From Lampropedia puyangensis (lineage in GTDB: Bacteria; Pseudomonadota; Gammaproteobacteria; Burkholderiales; Burkholderiaceae_C), in NCBI RefSeq assembly GCF_004833285.1, contig NZ_STFG01000007.1, positions 94,720 to 158,719 on the forward strand: a DNA stretch of 64,000 nucleotides, given 5' to 3'. The translations under genes and the position numbers were made by a program. The notes under the pieces are model-generated. The model was not told where the DNA came from. It was given only the letters and a program-made list of their open reading frames with translations, and ran no database searches. Position 1 is the stretch's first letter, and every line of letters starts with the position of its first letter. Below, piece by piece: positions 50,306 through 59,016 of the stretch.

Positions 50306-50430
50306 GGCGACGGTACCGCTCTATAAAAAACGGTAAATCAATAAGTTGGAACTACCCCTGGCGTATTCGCCCATTGGCTTGCTGTGCCTATCGCGGCATA
50401 ATAAGGGCAGTTAAAAATGAAGGTGCAATT

Positions 50431-51126
50431 ATGCTTGACAGGGAAGGCTTTAGACCAAATGTCGGCATCATATTGCTCAACCACAGAAATCAGGTTTTCT
50501 GGGGCAAACGAATCAGAACGCACAGTTGGCAGTTTCCGCAAGGCGGGATTGACCGCGGGGAAAGGCCTGAACAGGCCATGTTTCGCGAACTGCACGAGGA
50601 GGTGGGATTACACCCGCATCACGTTCGGATTATTGCCCGTACCCGCGACTGGTTGCGCTATGAGGTGCCGGACCGATTCATTCGACGCGATGCGCGCGGC
50701 CATTACAAAGGCCAAAAACAGATCTGGTATTTGCTGCAATTGATCGGCAATGACTGGGACTTGAATCTACGTGCAACCGATCACCCAGAATTCGATGCTT
50801 GGCGTTGGAACGATTACTGGGTACCGCTTGATGTGGTGGTTGAATTCAAGCGTGGCGTGTATGAAATGGCGCTGACTGAACTCTCGCGCTTCATCCCACG
50901 CAATGAATCACGCAATCGTTATCTCCGAGGAGGCGTGCGCTCTAACAAAAGCACGATGGCGAGCAGTCTTCCTGCAGACAACGTACATCAGACACAGCAC
51001 GATCGCAATGACATGGAAATGCGTAGTTATTTTCCACGCACCAACAGCCTGCTGGTCAACCACCAAGTGGAATTGCCCCCTGGGGCGAGTTTCGATCCTG
51101 ACCCGGGCAAAGGCACCCCGCAATAA
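50431..51126 (+). CDS. nudH: RNA pyrophosphohydrolase
   Basis: Nudix enzyme (RppH) that removes pyrophosphate from mRNA 5' ends and starts decay. The 231 residues have the Nudix box [22 protein letters not shown] at about 38-59, preceded by WQFPQ and followed by the typical [18 protein letters not shown]-terminal extension (about 170-231) is variable and Ser/Asp-rich, ending [15 protein letters not shown] 50431 is chosen over a frame opening at 50374 because [13 protein letters not shown] is the family start. Confidence 0.94.
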   Translation: MLDREGFRPNVGIILLNHRNQVFWGKRIRTHSWQFPQGGIDRGERPEQAMFRELHEEVGLHPHHVRIIARTRDWLRYEVPDRFIRRDARGHYKGQKQIWYLLQLIGNDWDLNLRATDHPEFDAWRWNDYWVPLDVVVEFKRGVYEMALTELSRFIPRNESRNRYLRGGVRSNKSTMASSLPADNVHQTQHDRNDMEMRSYFPRTNSLLVNHQVELPPGASFDPDPGKGTPQ

Positions 51127-51171
51127 ATTGCTCGACACGGTGGAGTACACCCTAGCCAGCAACCCTCAAAT

Positions 51172-51212
51172 AAAACGCCATGTACAACACTTTGTATTCA
51201 TGGCGTTTTTTA
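51172..51212. terminator. Bidirectional terminator between nudH and the metal ATPase gene
   Basis: Perfect 11-base stem AAAACGCCATG (51172-51182) and CATGGCGTTTT (51199-51209), loop 16, T run on the plus strand and A run on the left side giving T on the minus strand. It serves both convergent genes. Confidence 0.88.
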
Positions 51213-51239
51213 CGAATGCAGCTGACTTTCTCCCATCTA

Positions 51240-53420
51240 TCAAACGCGATGTGAGACTGTCGGCCCCTCTATTGACTGCACAGGCCGACTAGCCGCATCA
51301 CGCCGCAAGCGCATGCCATTGGCCACCACCAATAAGCTGATCCCGAGATCGGCCACCACCGCCATCCACATAGTGGCCATGCCTGCCACGGCCAGAGCCA
51401 GAAAAACCGCCTTCCCTGCTAAAGCCAGTGCAATGTTCTGCCATACCACTGCATGGGTTTTACGCGCCAGTCGGAACACTCCAGGCAAGCCTTGCAAATT
51501 ACCACTCATCAGCACCACATCAGCCGTCTCTGTCGCAATATCGGTGCCTTCTGCTCCGCCCATCGCAATCCCTAAGCTGGCTTGCGCCAACGCAGGCGCA
51601 TCGTTTATGCCATCTCCAATCATGGCTGTGGGTGTTTGCTGGTTGTATGCTGCAATCGCATTGAGCTTGTCTTGCGGCAACAGTCCCCCTTGCGCAAATG
51701 CAATGCCGATCCGCTCGCCCATGTGCTGAGCCGCTTCTGGGCTGTCGCCACTGAGCATGGCCGTTTGCATGCCTTCATTCTGCAGCATTTGCACCACAGC
51801 GCTGGCTTCTGAACGGACGGTATCTGTCACCGCAAACAGGGCTGCGATGCGCACATCTGAAGACAAGGCCGTTACAGAAAACCCTTTGGCGCGCCACGCC
51901 TGCACTTGTGCCATTGCCTCTGTAGACAACGTCTGCACCCCTTCTTGCAACAACCAGTGCAAACCTCCCAAACGCCACAGTTTCCCCTGCCAATGCGCTT
52001 GCACACCTGAGCCGGGCTTTTCCTCCATATCCATCTGTGTATAGGCATCAGCTTGCGCATACGCAACTGAAGGCGCATCTTCTTCTAACCCCTGCGCAAT
52101 GGCCTTAGACACGGGGTGTTTGGAGCGGGTAGCCAAAGCCTGAGCTAGTGCCTGCACTTGCTTAGCCTCCCCATCATCTGTGCCAGGCAGTACTGACCAC
52201 TCTTCCAACTGTGGTTTGCCTTCTGTCAATGTGCCGGTTTTATCAAATGCGATGGTGCGGATTTTTTGCGCTTTCTCAAGCGCTTGCCCACCTTTGAACA
52301 ACACGCCTTGCTTAGCTGCATTACCCAACGCACTGACAATCGCCACCGGGGTCGCAATCACCAAAGCACAAGGGCATGCAATCACCAACAATGCCAATGC
52401 GCGGTAAATGGCATCCATCCATGTCCAGCCAAACAGCAAAGGCAACCCCAGCGCAACCAACAAGGCCAAGACCATCACAATAGGTGTGTAAATGGCTGCA
52501 AAGCGATCAACCGTACGCTGAATAAGAGCCTTGGCCTGCTGCGACCGCTCCACCATATCCACAATCCGATCTAACAGTGTGGTGCCCACTGCACCGGTGA
52601 TACGCATCAACAAAACCCCTGTGGTGTTGATACTGCCTGCAAACAGCAACTCTCCTGGCTTTTTGTCCACCGGCGTACTCTCGCCTGTGATGGGCGCCTG
52701 GTTCACGGCACTTTGTCCGCTGATGACCTCGCCATCCAAAGCGACCCGCTCGCCCGGTGCCACACGGACCTGATCGCCAAGCTGAACAGCAGCCACAGCA
52801 ACTTGCTCAGTCCGTCCATCGGTCAGCACACGCAAAACCGATTGCGGCATAGTCACCATCAAATCGCGCACTGCATTGCGAGCACGGTCCATAGCAGCGT
52901 CTTCTAGCTTTTCTGCTGCAACAAACAAAGCCATTACCATGGCCGCCTCAGCCCATTGCCCAATCAAAAAAGCACCAGTTACAGCCACTGCCATCAAAGC
53001 CAGAATATTCAGTTGCCCCCGCAACAAGGCCTTAATACCGCTCTGGTAAATACCAAAACCAGACAGCACAATAGCAACAGCGGCCAAGCCCATACCTGCA
53101 GCCTTAGCCGCTCCTGCATCGCCTAAAAACTGGTGCGTCAGCTCAGCCATCAGCCCCAGTGCTAATGCCAACGCCACACGCCACCAGGGCGCTAAACTGC
53201 CATGATCATGGTCAGCATGGTCACCTTCTTCATCCGCATGTTCATGATCGTGGTCGTTCCCATTGCTACGCCCGAACTGAACAATCGGTGCAGTGCAACA
53301 TCCTCCACACGCAGATGGCTTTGAAGTCGCACTATGAATATCGTGCCCTTCTTTTGCCTCTGCGTGATGTGCACTCCCCGAATGATCATGCACTTCATGT
53401 TGATGTTTAGTCTGATTCAT
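51240..53420 (-). CDS. P1B-type heavy-metal ATPase (Zn/Cd/Pb class)
   Basis: 726-residue exporter of soft divalent metals. It has a His/Asp-rich N-terminus with a CGGCC cluster in place of a full ferredoxin-like HMA domain, then about eight membrane segments, TGES actuator loop, CPC metal site near residue 347 (IACPCALVIATP), phosphorylated DKTGT near 393, and MIGDGINDAPALAQA. The CPC plus downstream features fit the ZntA/CadA class. ATG 53420 is chosen because GGAGAG lies seven bases upstream; an ATG five codons earlier has a poorly placed ribosome site. It is controlled by the adjacent MerR-type promoter. Confidence 0.9.
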   Translation of the reverse strand: MNQTKHQHEVHDHSGSAHHAEAKEGHDIHSATSKPSACGGCCTAPIVQFGRSNGNDHDHEHADEEGDHADHDHGSLAPWWRVALALALGLMAELTHQFLGDAGAAKAAGMGLAAVAIVLSGFGIYQSGIKALLRGQLNILALMAVAVTGAFLIGQWAEAAMVMALFVAAEKLEDAAMDRARNAVRDLMVTMPQSVLRVLTDGRTEQVAVAAVQLGDQVRVAPGERVALDGEVISGQSAVNQAPITGESTPVDKKPGELLFAGSINTTGVLLMRITGAVGTTLLDRIVDMVERSQQAKALIQRTVDRFAAIYTPIVMVLALLVALGLPLLFGWTWMDAIYRALALLVIACPCALVIATPVAIVSALGNAAKQGVLFKGGQALEKAQKIRTIAFDKTGTLTEGKPQLEEWSVLPGTDDGEAKQVQALAQALATRSKHPVSKAIAQGLEEDAPSVAYAQADAYTQMDMEEKPGSGVQAHWQGKLWRLGGLHWLLQEGVQTLSTEAMAQVQAWRAKGFSVTALSSDVRIAALFAVTDTVRSEASAVVQMLQNEGMQTAMLSGDSPEAAQHMGERIGIAFAQGGLLPQDKLNAIAAYNQQTPTAMIGDGINDAPALAQASLGIAMGGAEGTDIATETADVVLMSGNLQGLPGVFRLARKTHAVVWQNIALALAGKAVFLALAVAGMATMWMAVVADLGISLLVVANGMRLRRDAASRPVQSIEGPTVSHRV

Positions 53421-53470
53421 CCAATTGCTCTCCATCCTTGACTATGGCCTTCATACAAGGCCTTGCAGGC

Positions 53471-53501
53471 ATTAAAAACATTGAAGTCGCTTCAAGGTCA
53501 A
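53471..53501 (-). promoter_or_regulatory. MerR-type promoter and operator of the metal ATPase gene
   Basis: On the minus strand, -35 TTGACC (53501-53496) and -10 TTTAAT (53476-53471) are 19 bases apart, the lengthened spacer typical of MerR-family promoters. The spacer holds a dyad centred on TTGAAG-CGA-CTTCAA; with flanks (53478-53498) 8 of 9 arm positions pair. The start of transcription would be about 45 bases before the ATG. Confidence 0.8.
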
Positions 53502-53616
53502 GCACTGCGAAAAAAGACACATCTTCGCCAAATCGGTTAACCTGACCCTTGAAGTTACTTTCTGTTGAATTGCGCTTCTTTCCTCAAAGCACAAGCCCTT
53601 GCCTGCATTCCCAATC

Positions 53617-54090
53617 ATGAGCAACTATCCGCAAACGCCTCAATTTCGCATTGGCGAAGCCGCGCAAAAGAGCGGCGTATCCAGTGCCAATATCCGCCAC
53701 TACGAACGCGAAGGTTTGCTGCCTGCTGCAATCAGGGCAGACAATGGCTACCGGTTTTACAGTGAGCAAGATATCCATCTATTGCGCTTGATTCGGTTGA
53801 CCCGTTCGCTGGACATGTCCGCCGATGAGATACGGCAAATCATTCGCCTTGATGGCTCAACCCCGCAAGACTGCCAACAAGCGACCGATACCATTACGCA
53901 GCATTTAAGCCATGTGCGTGCTCGCATGGCCGAGCTTGGGCAGCTCGAGAGCCGACTCCAAGCCCTGCTGCACGCCTGCAATGGCAAGCAGCCCACCTGC
54001 CAGATCATCGAGACTTTGCACCAACAAGCGCAGACACTTGATGAAACGCATGAGCCCCTCTCAGCCAGCGCTAGGCCACGCCATGTGTAG
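53617..54090 (+). CDS. cadR: CadR/PbrR-like MerR family metal regulator
   Basis: 157-residue activator with a MerR winged helix at 10-78 (FRIGEAAQKSGVSSANIRHYE, DNGYRFY), a dimer helix and a metal loop. Cysteines fall at 86, 121 and 128; their 35 and 7 residue spacing equals that of the three metal-binding Cys of CadR (77, 112, 119), supporting Cd/Pb/Zn sensing. ATG 53617 is chosen over an upstream TTG at 53599. It is divergent from the ATPase it likely controls. Confidence 0.88.
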   Translation: MSNYPQTPQFRIGEAAQKSGVSSANIRHYEREGLLPAAIRADNGYRFYSEQDIHLLRLIRLTRSLDMSADEIRQIIRLDGSTPQDCQQATDTITQHLSHVRARMAELGQLESRLQALLHACNGKQPTCQIIETLHQQAQTLDETHEPLSASARPRHV

Positions 54091-54229
54091 CGCTATGCCC
54101 GCAGCAATGCCCCACCTGCTGCATCACATGCCAACAGCGCTGACACATTCATCTTTAGTGCCGTATACACCAACCCCATGCTTGTGCCAGTTTCGCGCAT
54201 GAGAACGGCGATGTCTTACTATTGAACAG

Positions 54230-55108
54230 ATGCATCCACCAGACGCTAGCCCGCCAAAAGCCACCTCCCTCATCGAGCCCGAGGTCGCAGCATTGAGCCT
54301 AAACCGAGCCCAACCACCCAACGCCACACACACATCCGGTAACACAGTCCGGCAACACCTGAGCGAATGGTGGTGGCTATGGTGGAACAATGCCTATCTG
54401 GGCAGTGCGGCCTTGGTCATGCTCTGCAGCCCCAACCGCTACTGGCTCAAAACGGCACACATTGTCACCATGCATGTCTATGCTCGCCTGCGTTGGCCGC
54501 TGGTTTTTTTTGTTGTCATTACCGGGCTTAGCAGCACGGTCATTACCCAAATCGTGGCGCAAACACTTTCTCGATATGGAATGGGCGCCTTGGCGTTGGC
54601 GCTACTCATTCGTGTCATGCTGGTTGAGGTCATTCCCATTGCTGCCGCGCTTGTCGTAGCGATCAAGCTCACCATTCCGCTTGGTGCAGAACTCTCCCGC
54701 CTACGACGCACCCAACATTTGAACCGTCTTAGAGAAGCTGGAGCTGATGCCCTTCGCCTGGAGTTTTTACCCAGGCTATTGATGGGCATTTATGGTGTGG
54801 TGATGTTTTCTATCATGGGCAGTGCCATTGTTACGCTCACCATGTACCAGGGCATCTATGGCTATACATGGGCAGGCCATGAAACCTTCACCCACGTTTT
54901 CGCGCGCGTGATGACGCCCTTCTTCACCTTCATTTTTGCAGGCAAAGCGATTGCCTTTGGCTATATCGTGGCGCTTATTCCGCTGACATCCGCCTTTTCC
55001 AGCACACGTTTCGGTTTGCGCCGCGATACAGAGCTGGCCACCTTAGCGCGTATGCTGCTGCTGCTGATGGCTGTCCAGGTGTTATCCTTGGTCATCAACT
55101 ATTACTAA
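54230..55108 (+). CDS. MlaE family ABC permease (lipid transport)
   Basis: 292-residue inner-membrane protein of the MlaE/YrbE type. After a polar first 50 residues it has about five hydrophobic segments, with the EVIPIAAALVVAIKLTIPLGAEL region that matches the conserved MlaE block around the ATPase contact. The downstream gene encodes its MCE partner. No ATPase gene (mlaF-like) lies in the operon, unlike most loci of this kind. Confidence 0.82.
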   Translation: MHPPDASPPKATSLIEPEVAALSLNRAQPPNATHTSGNTVRQHLSEWWWLWWNNAYLGSAALVMLCSPNRYWLKTAHIVTMHVYARLRWPLVFFVVITGLSSTVITQIVAQTLSRYGMGALALALLIRVMLVEVIPIAAALVVAIKLTIPLGAELSRLRRTQHLNRLREAGADALRLEFLPRLLMGIYGVVMFSIMGSAIVTLTMYQGIYGYTWAGHETFTHVFARVMTPFFTFIFAGKAIAFGYIVALIPLTSAFSSTRFGLRRDTELATLARMLLLLMAVQVLSLVINYY

Positions 55109-55134
55109 GTCACTGCACCTCAACCTTTAGCCTG

Positions 55135-56151
55135 ATGAGTCAGCCTTCTCACCCCGCACCACAAGAAAGCCCGACACCGGCGGTCTCGTCACTGGGTATT
55201 CCTGCCCTCAAGCCAGTGGCAGCATTGCACATTAAATCCCTGCTGTTGATGGTGATCACCACCGTCCTGACTGTAGGTGCGTTTGCCTATGTGCTGTACG
55301 CCCGCGGCGTATTTGAAGAAAAGCAAACATTGGTGCTGACTGCCGACGACTCAGAAGGCGTTGCCATTGGAATGGACTTGACCTTTTCCGGCTTCCCAAT
55401 TGGCAAAGTGCGACAAATTGAACTGGCAGATGATGGCACAGTGCGCTTTCTGGTTGATGTTCCTAAAAGCAACGCCCATCGTCTGCGCGAATCGAGCATC
55501 TTCACCATGGTGCGCAATATTCTGGGCACCACCAGCTTGAAGGCCTATACCAGTGACTGGGACGATCCCCCCTTGCAAGACAACGCCACTCGCTCGGTGC
55601 TGTTTGGCGATGCATCGGCAGAAATCCCGCAACTCATGGCCTCTGCACGGAGCTTGATCAACAACCTCAGCACCTTGACTGCCAGCGACTCTGAACTGGC
55701 CAAGAGTCTTGCCAGCGTCAGCACGTTGGGCAGTAACCTCAACAGCTCCATGCAAAACGGTGGCCTGCTCAAAGTGTTGGTTGGCGATGGGAAAACACTC
55801 GAACAACTTCAACACGCACTCTCGCAAGTGGACACACTAATGGGCTCACTCAATCGCTTGAGCAACAATGCCAACCATCAGGTTTTCGGGCAAAAAGGCC
55901 TGATGCAAGAGGTGCAGGCGGCCACCCAGCAATTAACCACGCTACTGACCAAAACCCAGCAGAGTCTGGCGCAAATCGACACCATCCTCAGCGACGTGAA
56001 AACCATCTCAGGCAATGTCAGTGAATCATCTGGTGAACTGGATGCCTTGCGCTCGAGTGTAGAGAGCAACTTGCGCCAAATCGATGACTTGATGGCGCAA
56101 ATTCAAAGCACATGGCCTTTTGCCAAAGACCACCGCATCACCCTGCCATGA
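55135..56151 (+). CDS. MlaD family MCE-domain protein
   Basis: 338-residue protein anchored by one membrane segment (about 33-55). A single MCE domain follows (about 60-140; GVAIGMDLTFSGFPIGKVRQIEL, ILGTTSLKAY), then a long helical C-terminal part (150-330) rich in Leu, Gln and Ser. MCE proteins form rings that pass phospholipids between membranes. It starts 27 bases after the permease and overlaps the next lipoprotein gene by ATGA. Confidence 0.87.
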   Translation: MSQPSHPAPQESPTPAVSSLGIPALKPVAALHIKSLLLMVITTVLTVGAFAYVLYARGVFEEKQTLVLTADDSEGVAIGMDLTFSGFPIGKVRQIELADDGTVRFLVDVPKSNAHRLRESSIFTMVRNILGTTSLKAYTSDWDDPPLQDNATRSVLFGDASAEIPQLMASARSLINNLSTLTASDSELAKSLASVSTLGSNLNSSMQNGGLLKVLVGDGKTLEQLQHALSQVDTLMGSLNRLSNNANHQVFGQKGLMQEVQAATQQLTTLLTKTQQSLAQIDTILSDVKTISGNVSESSGELDALRSSVESNLRQIDDLMAQIQSTWPFAKDHRITLP

Positions 56152-56930
56152 CCACCTCAAACTTGATACTGCAATTGAAAACCTATTGCAGCGAATACTG
56201 CCATCACCATGCAACTACGGCAGGACTGCTGTTGATTGCAAGTGCATGGCTGGCAGGCTGCTCCAACACCCCTCCAACACCTGTTTGGCAAATTCAATCG
56301 AGCTCAGCACTGATGGCTGCACAATCAGCGTATCTCGACGGTGACCAACGGATCGCCACGCTTGAACTCAACAAAGCCAGAACGCAAATATCACGCACGG
56401 CCGACCCGCTTCAACTGGCCCGTCTGGAATTGCACCAGTGCGCCCTTCAGGTTGCCAGTCTTGATTGGCAAACGTGCGATGCCTTCACGCCATTGGCTGC
56501 CAGCGCCACTGCGGCAGAACGCAACTACGCCGCTTATTTACAAGGCTTATCCCTTACCGCAGAAGCGCAACAGCAGTTGCCACCGGCACAACAAGCGATA
56601 GCAGGATTGAACCGTATTGATGCACAAAGTCTGCAAACACTGCAAAGCATCAAAGACCCGCTTTCACGTTTGGTTGCCACTGCCACCCTATCGCGACGCG
56701 CACAAAATTCCACACCAGAATTAATGACTCTGGCCATTGATACCGCTAGCCAAGCTGGCTGGCGACGCCCTTTACTCGCATGGCTGTTGTTGCAACAACA
56801 GTGGGCACAAGCACAGCACATGCCTGCATTGGCTGAATCAACGCGCTTGCGCATTCAGATTCTGCAAAGCCAAGGCAACCCCCTTGCTGAACCAACGACT
56901 TCCCATCAACGGTCATCGGCAGCACCATAA
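56148..56930 (+). CDS. Predicted lipoprotein, helical-repeat, linked to mla-type operon
   Basis: 260 residues. It has a signal peptide with lipobox LAGC (Cys near 36), then a mostly alpha-helical, Ala/Gln/Leu-rich body with TPR-like character. It does not show the fold expected for an ABC auxiliary lipoprotein, so its part in lipid transport is only inferred from coupling to the MlaD-type gene (ATGA overlap). Start ATG 56148 is preferred; an in-frame start at 56112 lies inside the previous gene. Confidence 0.7.
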   Translation: MTTSNLILQLKTYCSEYCHHHATTAGLLLIASAWLAGCSNTPPTPVWQIQSSSALMAAQSAYLDGDQRIATLELNKARTQISRTADPLQLARLELHQCALQVASLDWQTCDAFTPLAASATAAERNYAAYLQGLSLTAEAQQQLPPAQQAIAGLNRIDAQSLQTLQSIKDPLSRLVATATLSRRAQNSTPELMTLAIDTASQAGWRRPLLAWLLLQQQWAQAQHMPALAESTRLRIQILQSQGNPLAEPTTSHQRSSAAP

Positions 56931-57079
56931 TCCACATTTCCCGCGCGAGAGGCTCGCCCACCAGCAAGCAATTTAGATTTTTTACCCGTGTTGGGTATTG
57001 CGTCGCGCCACACTGAAGCGGTTGTGCAAAACACGACCGCCATACCCCGTTTTAATTCCTCTCCTACCTACACACAGCT

Positions 57080-57529
57080 ATGCAACTGGACATTCAAATT
57101 CTTGACGAACGCCTGCGTAACCAACTACCCGCCTACGCCACACCTGGCAGCGCAGGATTGGATTTACGCGCATGCCTAGATACGCCACTGGAGTTGCAAC
57201 CAGGCGATGCCGCCACCTTGGTTCCCACTGGCATTGCCATGCATTTGGCCAACCCCAGCTATGCTGCATTAATCCTGCCGCGCTCTGGCCTGGGCCACAA
57301 GCAGGGTTTGGTGTTAGGCAATTTGGTCGGCTTGATCGACAGCGACTACCAAGGCCAATTGATGGTCAGTGCCTGGAACCGTGGCCAGCAAGTCATCCGA
57401 ATCGACCCCATGGACCGCATCGCGCAATTGGTTATCGTGCCTGTCGTGCAGGTCCAATTCAACGTGGTCGAGCAATTCGGCGACTCTACACGTGGAACTG
57501 GCGGCTACGGCTCCACCGGACATGCCTGA
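57080..57529 (+). CDS. dut: dUTP diphosphatase
   Basis: Trimeric dUTPase that hydrolyses dUTP to dUMP and pyrophosphate, keeping uracil out of DNA. The 149 residues contain all five motifs: [34 protein letters not shown] and the C-terminal [10 protein letters not shown]. Typical length. Upstream 150 bases hold no other gene. Confidence 0.96.
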   Translation: MQLDIQILDERLRNQLPAYATPGSAGLDLRACLDTPLELQPGDAATLVPTGIAMHLANPSYAALILPRSGLGHKQGLVLGNLVGLIDSDYQGQLMVSAWNRGQQVIRIDPMDRIAQLVIVPVVQVQFNVVEQFGDSTRGTGGYGSTGHA

Positions 57530-57822
57530 AAAATTGAATAGCATAGACGGTTCTCACACCTTGCAACACTGCGGCCTAAAGTCATCAAGTAACCGGTCAA
57601 CCCCACAGTCAAGTCGGCCGTTGAAATGATTCATCAAGCAGTGTGCAGTACAAACTGTGCATTCATTCATGGCAGTGTTGCGTAACTAAAACTGTCTCGG
57701 GTTTACCGCAGAGACACGCAAAAGACGCAAATATCCATTAGCATGAAACTGCTTTTCCGAAGGGTCGGAAATACAGCCCCACACAGTTGATGTGTCACGA
57801 ACATCTTTCACAAGGAGAGCCT

Positions 57823-58314
57823 ATGTCTAGCATTCGAGTCACCTTTATTGCAGCCATTGCAGCCGCCATGGGATTGGCAGGCTGCCAATCCACCACGCCG
57901 CTGTATCCCAATCAATCTGGTAGCGTGAATGCGCCCGTTTCCCGCGCGCCAGACAACGTGCTGGAGTATGGCTACGTCACCAATATCGAAACGCTGCAAA
58001 ACACCCATCGTGGCAGCTCTGGCGCAGGTATTTTGTTGGGCGCCGTGGTGGGCGGCCTGCTTGGCAACCAAGTAGGTGGAGGTTCTGGCCGAACCGCAGC
58101 CACTATTGCTGGCGCAGTAGGTGGCGCTGTGGCAGGCAACACGGTAGAAGGTCGCATGGACAACGGTAGCCAGCAAGGTCAAGTGTACGGTTACCGTATC
58201 ACCATCCGCGTCGACTCGGGTCAAAACCGTGTCTACGATGTCAGCAGTACCGGTGACCTGCGCACCAATGATCGTGTTCAAGTACGTAATGGCCAGATTG
58301 CACGCATCAACTAA
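57823..58314 (+). CDS. Glycine-zipper outer-membrane lipoprotein (SlyB-like)
   Basis: 163-residue lipoprotein with lipobox LAGC (Cys near 20) and a glycine-zipper 2TM domain at about 65-110 (GAGILLGAVVGGLLGNQVGGG, then GAVGGAVAGN). A C-terminal beta domain (GYRITIRVDSGQNRVYDV) follows. Likely an outer-membrane integrity or stress lipoprotein of the SlyB/17-kDa antigen family. AAGGAGAG lies four bases before the ATG. The 293-base gap to dut holds no recognised gene, and a strong terminator follows. Confidence 0.87.
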   Translation: MSSIRVTFIAAIAAAMGLAGCQSTTPLYPNQSGSVNAPVSRAPDNVLEYGYVTNIETLQNTHRGSSGAGILLGAVVGGLLGNQVGGGSGRTAATIAGAVGGAVAGNTVEGRMDNGSQQGQVYGYRITIRVDSGQNRVYDVSSTGDLRTNDRVQVRNGQIARIN

Positions 58315-58341
58315 ATCCATTGCAGCACCCATTTAAAAAGC

Positions 58342-58370
58342 AAAAAGCGACTTCAACAGTCGCTTTTTTT
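58342..58370 (+). terminator. Rho-independent terminator after the glycine-zipper lipoprotein
   Basis: Stem AAAAAGCGACT (58342-58352) and AGTCGCTTTTT, 5-base loop, seven T. The A-run on the left lets it work for the convergent slyD-like gene too. Confidence 0.9.
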
Positions 58371-58425
58371 AATGCTTAGCTGAGCAAAACAATTTTTCGA
58401 TTTTTGCGTTTGTCCGAGCCATTGA

Positions 58426-58944
58426 TCAATGCAAAGTAGGCGGCTTCAACTCCTCGTCAGGCGAGATTTTGAAAAAGCCAATTCCTGTAGAGCCGCGCCG
58501 CTGCTCATCAACTGTACTGGGGCGCACACTGTGAATATGAACCGTCAGCTGCAACGAAATTCCGGCCAATGGGTGGTTGCCATCAAGCACCACATGTTCT
58601 GGATACATTTCGGTCACGGTCAGCAACAAATCATTGTCCACCTCGGATTGGGCACCCTCAGGCAGAGAACGCCCCTCCAGCACCATACCCTCTTCCATTT
58701 CCTCAGGAAAAAGACTGCGGGCCTCAAGAAAAACCAGATTCTCGTCATAGTCGCCAAAGGCATGCTCTGGCTCCAAGTACAAAGCCACTTGCTCCCCTTC
58801 GCGCTTGCCAAGCAAGGCAGCCTCAATGCTAGGCAGCAAATCCTCGCCACCCACATAAAATTCCACTGGTTCTTCCAGCGTATCAAGCTCCTCACCTAAA
58901 CTGTCTTTCATCGCCCAGGTCAGTGCCACTACGGTTTGTTTCAT
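58426..58944 (-). CDS. FKBP-type peptidyl-prolyl isomerase, SlyD-like
   Basis: 172-residue cytoplasmic FKBP with an inserted chaperone (IF) domain. FKBP parts at 1-65 (EEPVEFYVGG) and 120-150 (VLDGNHPLAGISLQLTVHI), the IF insert between. The C-terminus is not His/Cys-rich like E. coli SlyD, so nickel binding is not implied. ATG 58944 is chosen over one three codons earlier. It is divergent from the RoxA-like gene. Confidence 0.88.
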   Translation of the reverse strand: MKQTVVALTWAMKDSLGEELDTLEEPVEFYVGGEDLLPSIEAALLGKREGEQVALYLEPEHAFGDYDENLVFLEARSLFPEEMEEGMVLEGRSLPEGAQSEVDNDLLLTVTEMYPEHVVLDGNHPLAGISLQLTVHIHSVRPSTVDEQRRGSTGIGFFKISPDEELKPPTLH

Positions 58945-59016
58945 GATTTCCATAGTGGAATTGTCGCAGTTTTCCCGGTGCGCTGTATAGCTAGCACCTC
59001 ATTTACCAATCTGAAT

